Shown here: piece after piece, positions 15,422 through 23,449 of the stretch
How positions within the stretch are numbered: the first letter of the stretch is position 1
How the letters are laid out: each line of letters starts with the position of its first letter
Assembly: GCA_016191335.1 (NCBI GenBank)
Contig: JACPOW010000094.1
Location: 1 to 40,754, forward strand
DNA: 40,754 nucleotides
Reading direction: 5' to 3'
DNA from: Elusimicrobiota bacterium
GTDB lineage: Bacteria; Elusimicrobiota; Elusimicrobia; UBA1565; UBA9628
Translations under genes and position numbers: made by a program
Notes under the pieces: model-generated
The model's database searches: none
Told to the model about the DNA's origin: nothing
What the model saw: only the letters and a program-made list of their open reading frames with translations

Positions 15422-17671
15422 ATGGCAGCGCCGACGAGCCGGACCACTCTGTACTGGGCCTCGGCCGCGGCCGCTCTCGCCCTGATCGGGCCGGCGCTCC
15501 TGCGCGGCGAGGGGCTGCTCCCGACCGCCGCGCTGTGGCGGGTGCCGCCGTGGAACGCGGTCCTGCCGCCGCGGCCCGGCGCCGGGCTGCTGGCCGACCA
15601 GCTCCTGTACCTGGCGCCGTGGCGCCAGTTCATGCGCGACGGGTTCCTGGCGGGGGATCTCCCGCTGTGGAACCCGTTCGTCCTGGCCGGGGTCCCGTTC
15701 GCCGCCTGCGTCCAGGCCGCGCCGTTCCATCCGTTGAACCTGGGGCTCCTGTGGCTGCCCGCCGTGCCGTTCTCCCTGCTCTCCGCCTTCCTCAAGCTGC
15801 TGTGCGCGGGCGTCTTCACGGGCCTGCACCTGCGGCGCCTCGGCGCGTCGGAGCGCGGCTCCATCCTGGGGGCCGTCGCCTTCTCCCTGGGCGGCTTCAT
15901 GGTCGCCTGGCTCGGCCATCCTCACTCGACGACCGCGTGCCTGCTGCCGGCGCTGTTCTGGGCGCTGGGCCGGCTGTCGGACCGCCCGGGCCCGCGCGAG
16001 GCGGCGCTCCTCGCCCTGTTCACCGGCCTGGCCTTGCTCGGCGGCCATCCCCCGACGATGCTCCACGTCCTCGGCGCGGCCGCCGCGTACGGGCTTTTCC
16101 TGTCGGCCGGGCGCCTCCGTTTCCTCGGTCTCGCCGCGCTCGCCGCGGCGCTCGGCGCCGGACTCGCGGCGCCCGCGCTGCTCCCGTACCTCGAATACAT
16201 CGGCCTCAGCTCGACGGCCGCCGCCTCCGGCTCGCTCGCGCGCTGGGGCCTGCGCCTCTCGCCGTGGCTGCCGCTGCATCTTCTCATGCCGCTGGCCTCG
16301 GGCTCGCCCGCGCGCGGGTCCGAGATCCTGGCCGGGCTGTTCGGGCTCGGTCCGGAGAGCAACTTCATCGAGCGGGCGGCGTGGACCGGCCTGATCCCTC
16401 TCGTCTTCGCCGCGCTGGCCGTCGCGCGCCGGCGCCCCGACGGGGAGGTGCTCTTCCACGCGGGCCTGGCGCTGTTCGGACTGCTGGCCGCGCTCGGCGC
16501 GCCGCCGCTGCCCTGGCTGTGGAAGTCCCTTCCCGGGTTCTCGGCGGTGAACCCGACCCGTCTCCTGCTCGTCTGGACCTTCGGCGTCGCCGTGCTCGCG
16601 GGGCTGGGCGCGGACGTCGACCCCGCGGAGATCCCGCCCGGGGCCCGGCGCGTCCTGCGCTGGTCCTTCTGGACCCCGTCCGTCCTGGCGCTCGCCTCGT
16701 ACTGGCTCCTGACCTGGCGCGCCCTCGGCGAGCTCCGTCAGGCCGAGTTCGAGTTCGCGCTCGCGGTCATGGTCCTGTTCCTCGCGGAGTGCGTGTCGGC
16801 CCAGCGCATGCTCGACCCGCGGCGGCGGGCGTGGGCGCCGTGGCTGGCGGGCCTGTTCTGCCTGCTCCCCGCTCTCGACGCCAACCCGTCGGCGCCGGCG
16901 TCCACCTTCTATCCCGAGACCCCGGGCATCGCGGCGCTGCGGGACGCGGCGGGCGAGGGGCGGGTGCTCGGCCTCGGGCGGGCGCTCGAGCCGGACCTGG
17001 GCATGCCCTTCGGCCTGCGCGACGCGCGCGGACGGGATTTCACCTCGCTCCGGCGCTACGAGGAGCTCGTGACGGGCCGGTCCGGAGACTTCGATTTCTA
17101 TTCCGGAGCGGCGGAGATGCCGCCGAACCCGGCCCTGCTCTCCGTCGGCGCGGTCGCCGCGACGCAGCGGTCCGCGGGGGCCGCGCCCAAGGGCTGGGCG
17201 AAGGTCCACGAGGGGGACCTGCTCGTGTTCCGCTCCCCCGCTCCCGCCCGTCGAGCGCTGTTCGTCTCGGCGTCCCGGACGGGGAGCCCGGCCGAGGCCC
17301 TCGCCGCCGTGCGCGCCCCGGGCTTCGAGCCGTCGCGCCTGGTCTGGCTCGACGACGGCGACGCGCCCGCCTTCAAGCCGGCGAAAGGGTCCGCGCGGAT
17401 CGCGGCGGACGGCGCGGACTCCGTGACCGTCGAGGTCGAGTCCGACGGGCCCGGCTGGCTGCTGCTGCTCGACGCCTGGTACCCGGGCTGGGAGGCGGCG
17501 GTGGACGGCAAGCCCGCCCGCGTGCGCCGCGCCGACTACGCGTTCCGGGCCGTCGAGGTCCCCGCCGGGCGGTCCGTCGTGCGCTTCGTCTACCGGCCGC
17601 GCCCGCTGCGCGCCGGGCTGCTTCTCGCGCTCCTCGCGGCGCTGGCGCTGCTCGCGGCGGCGTTCCTTTAG
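15422..17671 (+). CDS. YfhO-like large membrane protein
   Basis: 749 residues, about 12-13 membrane helices plus a C-terminal soluble domain. Early region: LLYLAPWRQFMRDGFLAGD, LPLWNPFVLAGVPFAA, typical of the YfhO family (related to GT-C enzymes; known YfhO proteins act in lipoteichoic-acid glycosylation). Then GAVAFSLGGFMVAWLGHPHS and NPTRLLLVWTFGVAVLAGLG. The C-terminus shows WLLLLDAWYPGWEAAVDGKP and a beta-rich R-V-x-Y end before a last hydrophobic helix, as in that family. The organism seems diderm, so the acceptor is probably not lipoteichoic acid. The start at 15422 matches the divergent promoter; frames upstream are open only because the antisense gene is GC-rich. Confidence 0.8.
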   Translation: MAAPTSRTTLYWASAAAALALIGPALLRGEGLLPTAALWRVPPWNAVLPPRPGAGLLADQLLYLAPWRQFMRDGFLAGDLPLWNPFVLAGVPFAACVQAAPFHPLNLGLLWLPAVPFSLLSAFLKLLCAGVFTGLHLRRLGASERGSILGAVAFSLGGFMVAWLGHPHSTTACLLPALFWALGRLSDRPGPREAALLALFTGLALLGGHPPTMLHVLGAAAAYGLFLSAGRLRFLGLAALAAALGAGLAAPALLPYLEYIGLSSTAAASGSLARWGLRLSPWLPLHLLMPLASGSPARGSEILAGLFGLGPESNFIERAAWTGLIPLVFAALAVARRRPDGEVLFHAGLALFGLLAALGAPPLPWLWKSLPGFSAVNPTRLLLVWTFGVAVLAGLGADVDPAEIPPGARRVLRWSFWTPSVLALASYWLLTWRALGELRQAEFEFALAVMVLFLAECVSAQRMLDPRRRAWAPWLAGLFCLLPALDANPSAPASTFYPETPGIAALRDAAGEGRVLGLGRALEPDLGMPFGLRDARGRDFTSLRRYEELVTGRSGDFDFYSGAAEMPPNPALLSVGAVAATQRSAGAAPKGWAKVHEGDLLVFRSPAPARRALFVSASRTGSPAEALAAVRAPGFEPSRLVWLDDGDAPAFKPAKGSARIAADGADSVTVEVESDGPGWLLLLDAWYPGWEAAVDGKPARVRRADYAFRAVEVPAGRSVVRFVYRPRPLRAGLLLALLAALALLAAAFL

Positions 17672-17678
17672 AGCCCGG

Positions 17679-18536
17679 CTAGAGCTCGACGACCTGGCCT
17701 TCCCGGGCGGCGAAGCACTCGATGGCGAGCTTGCGCGAGGAGATCAGGGCGAGGCTCTCGACGAGGCGGGCGTCGAGCTTGTCGTCGTCGTGAAGCGGGT
17801 CGTGGTGGAACAGGGCCATGCGCTTGACCTCGGCCTTCTGCGCCAGGTCGAGGATGTCGGCGAAGGTGCTGTGGCCCCAGCCGCGCTTCACCGCGTATTC
17901 CGCGTTGGTGTACTGCGCCTCGCAGATCAGGAGGTCGGAGCCGGCGACGAAGCGCGCGACGGCCGCGTCCTCCTTGTCGCTGAACTCGCCCTTCGGGTTC
18001 AGCGCGCCGTAGGGCTCGTGGTCGCTGATGTAGGAGACGACCTTGCCCTCGTGTTCGAAGCGGTAGCCGACGGTGATGCCGGGGTGGTTCAGGAAATGGG
18101 TGGTGACCCTGACCGGGCCCGCCTGCAGGGGGCCGTTCATCTCGTGGAACTCGGGCTTGGAGCCGAGGTCCTTGAGCTGGAGGGGGAAATAGGTCGAGTG
18201 CATCTGCCCCGCCATGACCTCCTGGAACGGCTTCGTCGTGCCGTGCATGCCGTAGACCGAGAACCTCGTCGTCGGCAGGAACAGAGGCGTGAAGAAGGGG
18301 AAGCCCTGGATGTGGTCCCAGTGCGTGTGCCCGATGAACAAACGCCCCTTGATCGGCGCTCCGGCCGCGCGACGCATCAGGTCGAAGCCGAGCTCGCGGA
18401 TGCCCGTGCCGGCGTCGATGATGAAGGTCTCTCCGGCGATGTCCATCTCCACGCACGGCGTGTTCCCGCCGTAGCGGACCGTCCTCGGCCCGGGCGCCGG
18501 GATCGAGCCGCGCACGCCCCAGAAGCGCACGCGCAT
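17679..18536 (-). CDS. Metallo-beta-lactamase-fold hydrolase
   Basis: 285 residues. N-terminus MRVRFWGVRGSIPAPG with YGGNTPCVEM, followed by metal ligands H70-x-H72-x-D74-H75 (HTHWDH), DHEPYG and HHDP near the C-terminus. This set marks a broad subgroup of MBL-fold phosphodiesterase-like hydrolases (related to RNase Z and class II cAMP phosphodiesterases). The substrate cannot be given. The gene starts inside the stop of the upstream receiver gene (TGATG), so the two are co-translated; the hydrolase may be the output of that receiver. It converges with the YfhO gene, their stops 7 bp apart. Confidence 0.85.
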   Translation of the reverse strand: MRVRFWGVRGSIPAPGPRTVRYGGNTPCVEMDIAGETFIIDAGTGIRELGFDLMRRAAGAPIKGRLFIGHTHWDHIQGFPFFTPLFLPTTRFSVYGMHGTTKPFQEVMAGQMHSTYFPLQLKDLGSKPEFHEMNGPLQAGPVRVTTHFLNHPGITVGYRFEHEGKVVSYISDHEPYGALNPKGEFSDKEDAAVARFVAGSDLLICEAQYTNAEYAVKRGWGHSTFADILDLAQKAEVKRMALFHHDPLHDDDKLDARLVESLALISSRKLAIECFAAREGQVVEL

Positions 18537-18904
18537 CAGGCGCCCCCCGCCATCTCGTCGACGCGGCGGAGGAACTCGGAGACCTCGAACGGCTTGACGA
18601 TGTAGCCGTCCGCGCCGGTCTCCTCGACGGCGGTGCGCACGTCGTGCTGGTAGGACTTGGACGAGCTGATGAGGATCTTGATGCCCTTCAGCTCCGGGTC
18701 GGCGCGCAGGCGCTGGCACACCTCGAAGCCGTGCATGATGGGCATGAGCAGGTCGAGCACGAGCAGGTCGGGGCGCACGGCGCGGACGACCTCGAGCCCC
18801 TTGACGCCGTCGTTGGCGGTGGAGACGTCGTAGCGTCCGCGCAGGAGCATGCACATCAGCTCGCGCATGTCATCGTCGTCGTCGACGACCACCACCTTTT
18901 TCAC
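18536..18904 (-). CDS. Single-domain response regulator (receiver)
   Basis: 122 residues, receiver domain only: acidic cluster DDDDD (8-12), phospho-acceptor D51 (LVLDLLMP), switch Ser region KILISSSKS and Lys in YIVKPFE. Coupled by TGATG to the metallo-hydrolase gene. Two adjacent GTG codons could start it (18907 and 18904). 18904 is preferred because it lies 6 nt after a -10 box (TACACT) that has a near-perfect -35 (TTGACG) at 17 bp, which places transcription and translation starts at the same base. No kinase nearby. Confidence 0.86.
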   Translation of the reverse strand: MKKVVVVDDDDDMRELMCMLLRGRYDVSTANDGVKGLEVVRAVRPDLLVLDLLMPIMHGFEVCQRLRADPELKGIKILISSSKSYQHDVRTAVEETGADGYIVKPFEVSEFLRRVDEMAGGA

Positions 18905-18910
18905 CACAGC

Positions 18911-18939
18911 AGTGTAGCGGCTGGAGGCTCCGGCGTCAA
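18911..18939 (-). promoter_or_regulatory. Promoter TTGACG-17-TACACT, leaderless receiver gene
   Basis: -35 TTGACG (18939-18934), 17-bp spacer, -10 TACACT (18916-18911), then 6 nt to GTG 18904. The best promoter match in the window. The -35 overlaps the stop codon of the upstream XRE gene. Confidence 0.75.
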
Positions 18940-19241
18940 TACGGCCAGCCGAGGATTTTCCCCGATTTAAGCAGGCCCCAGGCCCGGTTGTCCCTCCGCC
19001 GTTGCGCCTCCTCGGAGAGCAGGTCGCCGCATTCCTCCGCGAGCTCCTGCGCGTCGAACAGCAGGGCGTAGCCCAGTCCCGCGAACAGCTTGACCCAGGT
19101 GTCCAGGGTGGCGTTCCCGCCGCGCTCCGCGCGATTGACGACGGAGGAATCGACCTTCGCCTGGTCGGCGAGCTGATTCTGCGAGATGCCGCGCTCGCGC
19201 CGCAGCTTCACGAGCAGGAGGGCTAAGTTATGTGGAGTCAC
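18936..19241 (-). CDS. XRE/HipB-like helix-turn-helix regulator
   Basis: 101 residues. HTH_3-type DNA-binding domain at about 4-60: LLLVKLRRERGISQNQLA, then KVDSSVVNRAERGGN and TLDTWVKLFAGLGYALLF, resembling HigA/HipB-type or stand-alone XRE repressors. The C-terminal tail (60-101) is charged and not recognised. GTG at 19241 is preferred: upstream in-frame residues would be translated from an AT-rich promoter-like stretch (TATATATAT at about 19246-19254). An ATG at 19298 giving 120 residues is the alternative. No toxin gene is adjacent. It probably binds the inverted repeats at 19305-19394. Confidence 0.75.
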   Translation of the reverse strand: MTPHNLALLLVKLRRERGISQNQLADQAKVDSSVVNRAERGGNATLDTWVKLFAGLGYALLFDAQELAEECGDLLSEEAQRRRDNRAWGLLKSGKILGWPY

Positions 19242-19248
19242 CTTAATA

Positions 19249-19254
19249 TATATA
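19249..19254 (-). promoter_or_regulatory. -10 TATATA for the XRE gene
   Basis: Minus-strand TATATA ends 7 nt before GTG 19241, in the most AT-rich patch of the window. No recognisable -35. Suggests leaderless transcription. Confidence 0.4.
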
Positions 19255-19304
19255 CGATCGACCCCCCGAAAAAGTTCCCTGCACGGCTGGGGGATCATTC
19301 TCCA

Positions 19305-19394
19305 ATGGTTCTCTGCTTTAAAGCAGAGGCGCGTGGAATAACCGGCTTATATCGCGGCGTTCGGCGGTCGCTAGGCTTTTAAGCAGAGAACCAT
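19305..19394. repeat. Inverted-repeat cluster, likely operator of the XRE regulator
   Basis: CTCTGCTTTAAAGCAGAG (19311-19328) is a perfect 18-bp palindrome. Its left half is part of ATGGTTCTCTGCTT (19305-19318), which recurs exactly inverted as AAGCAGAGAACCAT at 19381-19394. Three copies of the AAGCAGAG half-site therefore lie between the XRE gene and the divergent aspartokinase gene, the last one 28 bp before the aspartokinase -35. Confidence 0.75.
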
Positions 19395-19421
19395 CAGGGG
19401 TATGGTCGGTCCCCGCCCCAC

Positions 19422-19450
19422 TTGATAATTCACGCCGCGCGGTCTAAACT
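19422..19450 (+). promoter_or_regulatory. Promoter TTGATA-17-TAAACT for aspartokinase
   Basis: -35 TTGATA (19422-19427), 17-bp spacer, -10 TAAACT (19445-19450). The GTG at 19457 follows after 6 nt, making the mRNA leaderless. Confidence 0.72.
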
Positions 19451-19456
19451 GTGCCG

Positions 19457-20569
19457 GTGATCGTCATGAAATTCGGCGGCTCCAGCGTCGGCGCGCCCGA
19501 CCGCATCGCGCGGGTGATCGAGATCGTGCGCGGGCGCCTGCCGCGAAAGCCGGTCGTCGTGGTGTCCTCCTTCCGGGGCGTGACCGACGACCTGCTCGCC
19601 CTCGGGCGCGAGGCGCTGAAGGGGGACCTCTCCCGGCTCGACGCCGTCGGCCGGCGCCACCGCGACGCGGCCAAGGCGCTCGGCGTGGACTCCGCCCCGC
19701 TCGAGCCGCTGCTGGCGGAGCTCGCGGAGCTGGCGCGCGGGGTCTCCCTTCTTAAGGAACTCACGCCGCGGACGCTCGACCGGCTCGCGGGCTGCGGCGA
19801 GCGGCTGTCGGCGCGGATCGTGGCGGCGGCGTTCGCCAAGGCGGGGGTGCCGGCGGCCGCGGTGGACGCCTCCGAGGCGGGGCTGCTGACCGACGAGCGC
19901 TTCGGCGAGGCCGCGCCGCTGCCCGAGGCCGACGCGCTGCTGCGCGCCGCGCTGTCGGGGCCGGGGCCGCTGCGGGTGGTCACGGGGTTCATCGGGCGGA
20001 CGAGGGGCGGGGAGATGACGACCTTGGGCCGCAACGGGAGCGATTTCTCAGCGACCATCATCGGGGCGGCGCTCGGGGCGGAGGAGGTCGAGATCTGGTC
20101 GGACGTGGACGGCATCATGACCGCGGACCCGCGGCTGGTGCCCGGCGCGCGGCCGCTCGAGACGCTGAGCTTCGCGGAGGCCTGCGAGCTGGCGCACTAC
20201 GGGGGGAAGGTCCTGCATCCGCACACCTTGGTCCCGGCGATGCGCAAGGGCATACCGGTGCGCGCGCTCAACACCTTCAAGCCGGAGCACCCGGGCACGC
20301 GCATCGTCGCGGCGGCGGCGCCGGCGCACGGCGTGGCGCTCAAGTCCATCGCCTTCAAGCGCCATCAGCTGATCCTCAGCGCGTCGAGCCCGCGGATGCT
20401 CTCCGGGCCCGGCGTCGCCGCGGAGATCTTCGGCGCGATGAAGTCCGCCGGGGTCAACGTGCGCATGATCTCCCAGGGCGCCTCGAAGAACAACGTCGCC
20501 TTCGTCGTCGAGGACGCCGCGGTCGACGCCGCGGTCAAAGCCCTCCACGCCCGCTTCTTCCCCATTTGA
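19457..20569 (+). CDS. lysC: Aspartokinase with a single ACT domain
   Basis: 370 residues; phosphorylates L-aspartate in the first step toward lysine, threonine, methionine and diaminopimelate. Kinase motifs: K5-[68 protein letters not shown], then [12 protein letters not shown]. After about 287 there is room for only one ACT repeat ([31 protein letters not shown]), ending ALHARFF, a typical aspartokinase end. Most family members are about 400-450 residues with two ACT repeats, so the allosteric part is reduced. GTG 19457 is preferred over in-frame GTG 19451, which abuts the -10 box. The symbol follows the common usage for single-function enzymes. Confidence 0.9.
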   Translation: MIVMKFGGSSVGAPDRIARVIEIVRGRLPRKPVVVVSSFRGVTDDLLALGREALKGDLSRLDAVGRRHRDAAKALGVDSAPLEPLLAELAELARGVSLLKELTPRTLDRLAGCGERLSARIVAAAFAKAGVPAAAVDASEAGLLTDERFGEAAPLPEADALLRAALSGPGPLRVVTGFIGRTRGGEMTTLGRNGSDFSATIIGAALGAEEVEIWSDVDGIMTADPRLVPGARPLETLSFAEACELAHYGGKVLHPHTLVPAMRKGIPVRALNTFKPEHPGTRIVAAAAPAHGVALKSIAFKRHQLILSASSPRMLSGPGVAAEIFGAMKSAGVNVRMISQGASKNNVAFVVEDAAVDAAVKALHARFFPI

Positions 20570-20575
20570 TATCCT
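20570..20575 (+). promoter_or_regulatory. -10 box TATCCT before the 20581 gene
   Basis: TATCCT begins one base after the aspartokinase stop and ends 5 nt before the next ATG; no good -35 (it would lie in the aspartokinase gene). Readthrough from aspartokinase is equally possible. Confidence 0.35.
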
Positions 20576-20580
20576 GAGCC

Positions 20581-21489
20581 ATGCTTCCGAGCGTGGAGGA
20601 CTGGCTGTCCGCGTCGTGGGCGGACTACCGGCGGCGCTGGCTGCCGCTGATGACCGTGCTGTCCGTGGGCGGCCTCGCCACGGCCTTCGCGGTGCTGCTG
20701 CCGCTCGCGCCGGCCGCGCTCGCCTCCTTTTCCGGCGCGGTCCCGCCGTGGCTCGCGTGGGGCGCGGCCTTCCTCGTCTCCCTTCTCGCCGGCCTGCTCC
20801 TGTCGACCTGGGCGCAGGCCGCCGCGCTCCTCGCGGCGACGCGCGACGCGGGGGTTAGCGATTCTCTCGCCGAGGGCTGGCGGCGGACCCCGGCGTTCGC
20901 CTGGGTGCTGTCGCTGGCGATGCTGGCGGCGGGAGGGGGCCTCGTGCTCCTGGTGGTGCCGGGGCTGATCCTCGGGGCGCTTCTGTTCTTCGCGCCTTAC
21001 TCCCAGATGTCGGGCGAAGGCTCGGGCATGACGGCCGTCGAGCTGTCGTTCGCGCGGGCGCGGCCGCACCTCGCGGCGGTCTCGGGGCGGCTGGCCCTGA
21101 TCGCGGCGATCGTCTGGCTCCCGTCGTGGATCCCGTGGGTGGGCTGGCTCATCGGCCCGCTGTGGGCGCCGGTCGGGCTCGTCGCCTGCGGCCGCTTGGC
21201 CGACGACCTCAAGGCCCTGTCTCCGGCGCCGGAGCTTCCGCGCCTCGGCGGCGCGGTCGCGGCGCTGTCCGCCGTGCTGATCCTGGCGACCTGCGCGACC
21301 GGCTGGGCGGCGGCGCGCGCCGGGGCCGCGATGAGCGAGGCCTTCGCGTCGGGCGCGGTGACCTTGCCCGACGCCGAGACCGCGCAGTCCATGCTGGCCG
21401 TCCTCCAGGGCCGCGGCACCGAGGACGACGCGCGGCGCTCGACGACCTTCGTGCTCACGCTCTCCTCGACCTCGATGGGGGGGCGATGA
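20581..21489 (+). CDS. Integral membrane protein of unknown function
   Basis: 302 residues. MLPSVEDWLSASWADYRRRWLPLM starts with an amphipathic helix, followed by about six hydrophobic segments up to ~250. The motif LLVVPGLILGALLFFAPYSQM and EGWRRTPAFAWVLSLAM resemble the GDPD-membrane-domain/YciC-like class of 6-helix proteins that have 'P-G-I/L' in the middle, but I cannot assign a function. The C-terminal ~50 residues (EAFASGAVTLPDAETAQSML) are soluble. The stop overlaps the next gene's ATG (ATGA), so the two are coupled. Confidence 0.7.
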   Translation: MLPSVEDWLSASWADYRRRWLPLMTVLSVGGLATAFAVLLPLAPAALASFSGAVPPWLAWGAAFLVSLLAGLLLSTWAQAAALLAATRDAGVSDSLAEGWRRTPAFAWVLSLAMLAAGGGLVLLVVPGLILGALLFFAPYSQMSGEGSGMTAVELSFARARPHLAAVSGRLALIAAIVWLPSWIPWVGWLIGPLWAPVGLVACGRLADDLKALSPAPELPRLGGAVAALSAVLILATCATGWAAARAGAAMSEAFASGAVTLPDAETAQSMLAVLQGRGTEDDARRSTTFVLTLSSTSMGGR

Positions 21490-22541
21490 AGAGCGGGGGA
21501 CGCGTGGCCCTCGCCGTCGGCGCGGCGGTGGCGCTCGGCCTGCTCGCGTGGGTCGTCGGCTCGAACTACGCCGAGGTCCGCGCGGCGGCGGCCGACCTGT
21601 CGTGGGGCTGGGCGGGCGCGGCGCTGCTGTGCGCGCTCGCGAGCCACGCGATGGGGGGCCTCGCGCTGTCGGCGGTGCTGGCCCTGCTCGGCCATCCGCT
21701 GTCGGCCCCGACCGTGCTCGGCATCTCGCTCGTGTCGACGACGGCGAACTACGTGGTGTCGACGGGCGGCGTGAGCGGGTTCGCGCTCAAGGCGCACCTC
21801 CTGCACAAGCGGCTCGTGCCGATCGCGACGACCATCGTCGCCTCGGCGCTGACCTCGGTGATCCTGTACGCCGTCCTCGCGGCGATCCTCGTCCAGGGGC
21901 TGATCTCGCTGGCGTTCAAGCTCCAGGGCAGCCGCGTCGGCCTCGTCGAGGGCGTGGCGGGGCTGTTCGTCCTGATCCTGGCCGCCGGCGGGCTGATCGT
22001 CCTGTTCCTGGACGGGCGCCTGCGCAACAGGGCGACCCGCCGGGTGTTCCACTGGACGAACCAGGCCGCCTTCCGCCTCTCGAGCCGGGAGATCCCGGCC
22101 GAGAGCTTCATGGCCTTCGAGCGGCAGATGGCGCACGGCCTGGCCCGCATCCGGCACGAGCACGGGCGCCTGACGCTCGCGGTCCTGTTCACCTGCCTCG
22201 ACTGGGGCTTCGCGATGATCTCCCTGTGGCTATGCTTCAAGGCGGTCGGCGACCCCCTGCCGCTGGGCCCCCTGTCGGCCGTGTTCGCGGTCGGGCAGGG
22301 AGCGACCTTGATCCCGGTCCTTCCCGGGGGCCTCGGCGCGGCCGAGGGCTCGACGGCGGCCGTGCTCGTGGCGCTCGGCTACGACGGCGGCCGGGCGGTC
22401 GTCGCGGCCCTGCTGTACCGCGCCGCCTACTACGTCGCGCCCTCTTTGCTCAGCGTCCTCGTGCTCTGGGGCCTCAAGGTCTCCGAGCCCGCGGTGCTCG
22501 ACGACGCGGCCGCCCTGGCGCGGGAGCTTCCGGGGAAGTAG
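21486..22541 (+). CDS. LPG-synthase-TM/UPF0104 family flippase-like membrane protein
   Basis: 351 residues, about eight helices. Family marks: SLVSTTANYVVSTGGVSGFALKAHLL near 80-105 (the N-Y-x-x-P/S-G-G-x-G pattern of this family) and GQGATLIPVLPGGLGAAEGS near 280-300 (the conserved P-G-G-L-G-x-x-E). This family includes the membrane part of MprF/LPG synthase and AglD/YbhN-like proteins tied to lipid or glycolipid handling. The exact substrate is unknown. Coupled to the preceding membrane protein gene. Confidence 0.85.
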   Translation: MKSGGRVALAVGAAVALGLLAWVVGSNYAEVRAAAADLSWGWAGAALLCALASHAMGGLALSAVLALLGHPLSAPTVLGISLVSTTANYVVSTGGVSGFALKAHLLHKRLVPIATTIVASALTSVILYAVLAAILVQGLISLAFKLQGSRVGLVEGVAGLFVLILAAGGLIVLFLDGRLRNRATRRVFHWTNQAAFRLSSREIPAESFMAFERQMAHGLARIRHEHGRLTLAVLFTCLDWGFAMISLWLCFKAVGDPLPLGPLSAVFAVGQGATLIPVLPGGLGAAEGSTAAVLVALGYDGGRAVVAALLYRAAYYVAPSLLSVLVLWGLKVSEPAVLDDAAALARELPGK

Positions 22542-22550
22542 GCCCTTGGA

Positions 22551-22567
22551 CCCAGGGGCGCCCTGGG
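22551..22567 (+). terminator. GC hairpin after the 22541 gene, possible terminator
   Basis: CCCAGGG-GCG-CCCTGGG, 7-bp perfect stem with a 3-nt loop, 9 nt after the stop. There is no T-run after it, so intrinsic termination is uncertain. Confidence 0.35.
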
Positions 22568-22623
22568 CCCATTGCCGGGCGCCCGGCCGCGACGCGCCGC
22601 TTCCGGATTTTCCGGCCCCTTGC

Positions 22624-22629
22624 TAAGAT
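22624..22629 (+). promoter_or_regulatory. -10 TAAGAT, leaderless 22636 gene
   Basis: GCTAAGAT with the hexamer ending 6 nt before GTG 22636. TTCCGG at 22601-22606, exactly 17 bp upstream, is a weak -35 like the one before the 13673 gene. Confidence 0.5.
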
Positions 22630-22635
22630 GGGCGT

Positions 22636-23388
22636 GTGAGAACGGCGATCCTGCTGTCGGTCCTGCTCGCGGCGCGCGCGTCCGCGGCGCCGGACCCCGC
22701 GGCCCTGGTCCGCTCCGCCCTGCCTCCGGGCTTCGCGCCCGTCGCCTTCGACGCGCCCGCCCCCGTCCGGATACCCTTCCCCGTCCTGATCCGGACGCAG
22801 CAGCAGGCCGACACGCAGACCGTCGCCCTCGGCCCCCTGCTCGACCGCCATCTCGCCGCCACCGACTCCTTCGTCGGCGCCGGAGGCCGGACGATGGTGG
22901 CCGGGACCTTGGACCTCGACGGCGAGGGCTACCTCGCGGTGACGCCTCCGGGCGGCGCGACCCGCTTCGTCAAGATCGAGCGCGGCATGTCGGGGTCCTG
23001 GAGCGACGGCGTGCACGGCTACCGGGTGAGCCTGTCGGTGAGCATCTTCAGGCCGCGCCTCGCCAATTTCATCGTGATCAAGGACGCCAACACCGGCGCG
23101 ACCGTCTGGGAGAAGCGGATCAGCGAGCTCTTCCGCCTGACCTACCGCGCCGGGGAGCCGGTCAACCTCGCCGGGCGCCCCTACCGGCTGTTCTTCTCCG
23201 CGCGGCCCGACCTGGGGCTGTGCTTCATCTACGACGACGTCAGCGAGGGGGGCCACGACTACAAGTTCTACCTGGTCCCCGTGAGCCAGATCCGGGGCGC
23301 GGCCCCCGCCTCCTATAAGATGTACGGGGGGGACGCGGTGAGGCTGCAAGCCTCATCGGATTTGTCAATGCTTTTCATCACGCGCTGA
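22636..23388 (+). CDS. Exported protein of unknown function
   Basis: 250 residues. Signal peptide VRTAILLSVLLAARASAA followed by PDPAALVRS. The mature protein is beta-strand rich with a central GYLAVTPPGGATRFVKIE and SWSDGVHGYRVSLSVSIFRP, then LFFSARPDLGLCFIYDDVSE. No catalytic motif seen; only one cysteine in the mature part. Probably periplasmic. The start GTG is set by the -10 box 6 nt upstream and by the signal peptide. Separated from the previous gene by ~95 bp with a hairpin. Confidence 0.68.
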   Translation: MRTAILLSVLLAARASAAPDPAALVRSALPPGFAPVAFDAPAPVRIPFPVLIRTQQQADTQTVALGPLLDRHLAATDSFVGAGGRTMVAGTLDLDGEGYLAVTPPGGATRFVKIERGMSGSWSDGVHGYRVSLSVSIFRPRLANFIVIKDANTGATVWEKRISELFRLTYRAGEPVNLAGRPYRLFFSARPDLGLCFIYDDVSEGGHDYKFYLVPVSQIRGAAPASYKMYGGDAVRLQASSDLSMLFITR

Positions 23389-23434
23389 CCTCCGCGGCTT
23401 GACGCCCGGTATGGACCCTGGCGCCGAAAATGGC

Positions 23435-23440
23435 TAAGAT
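23435..23440 (+). promoter_or_regulatory. -10 TAAGAT for the nuo operon
   Basis: GCTAAGAT, hexamer ending 9 nt before the nuoJ ATG (23450). The -35 position reads TGGACC (23412-23417), a weak match. Would give a leaderless or nearly leaderless 12.8-kb operon mRNA. Confidence 0.5.
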
Positions 23441-23449
23441 AGCCGCGCA

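Noticed and set aside
22551-22567. Strong intrinsic terminator
   Set aside because: Good stem but no T-run; listed only with low confidence.
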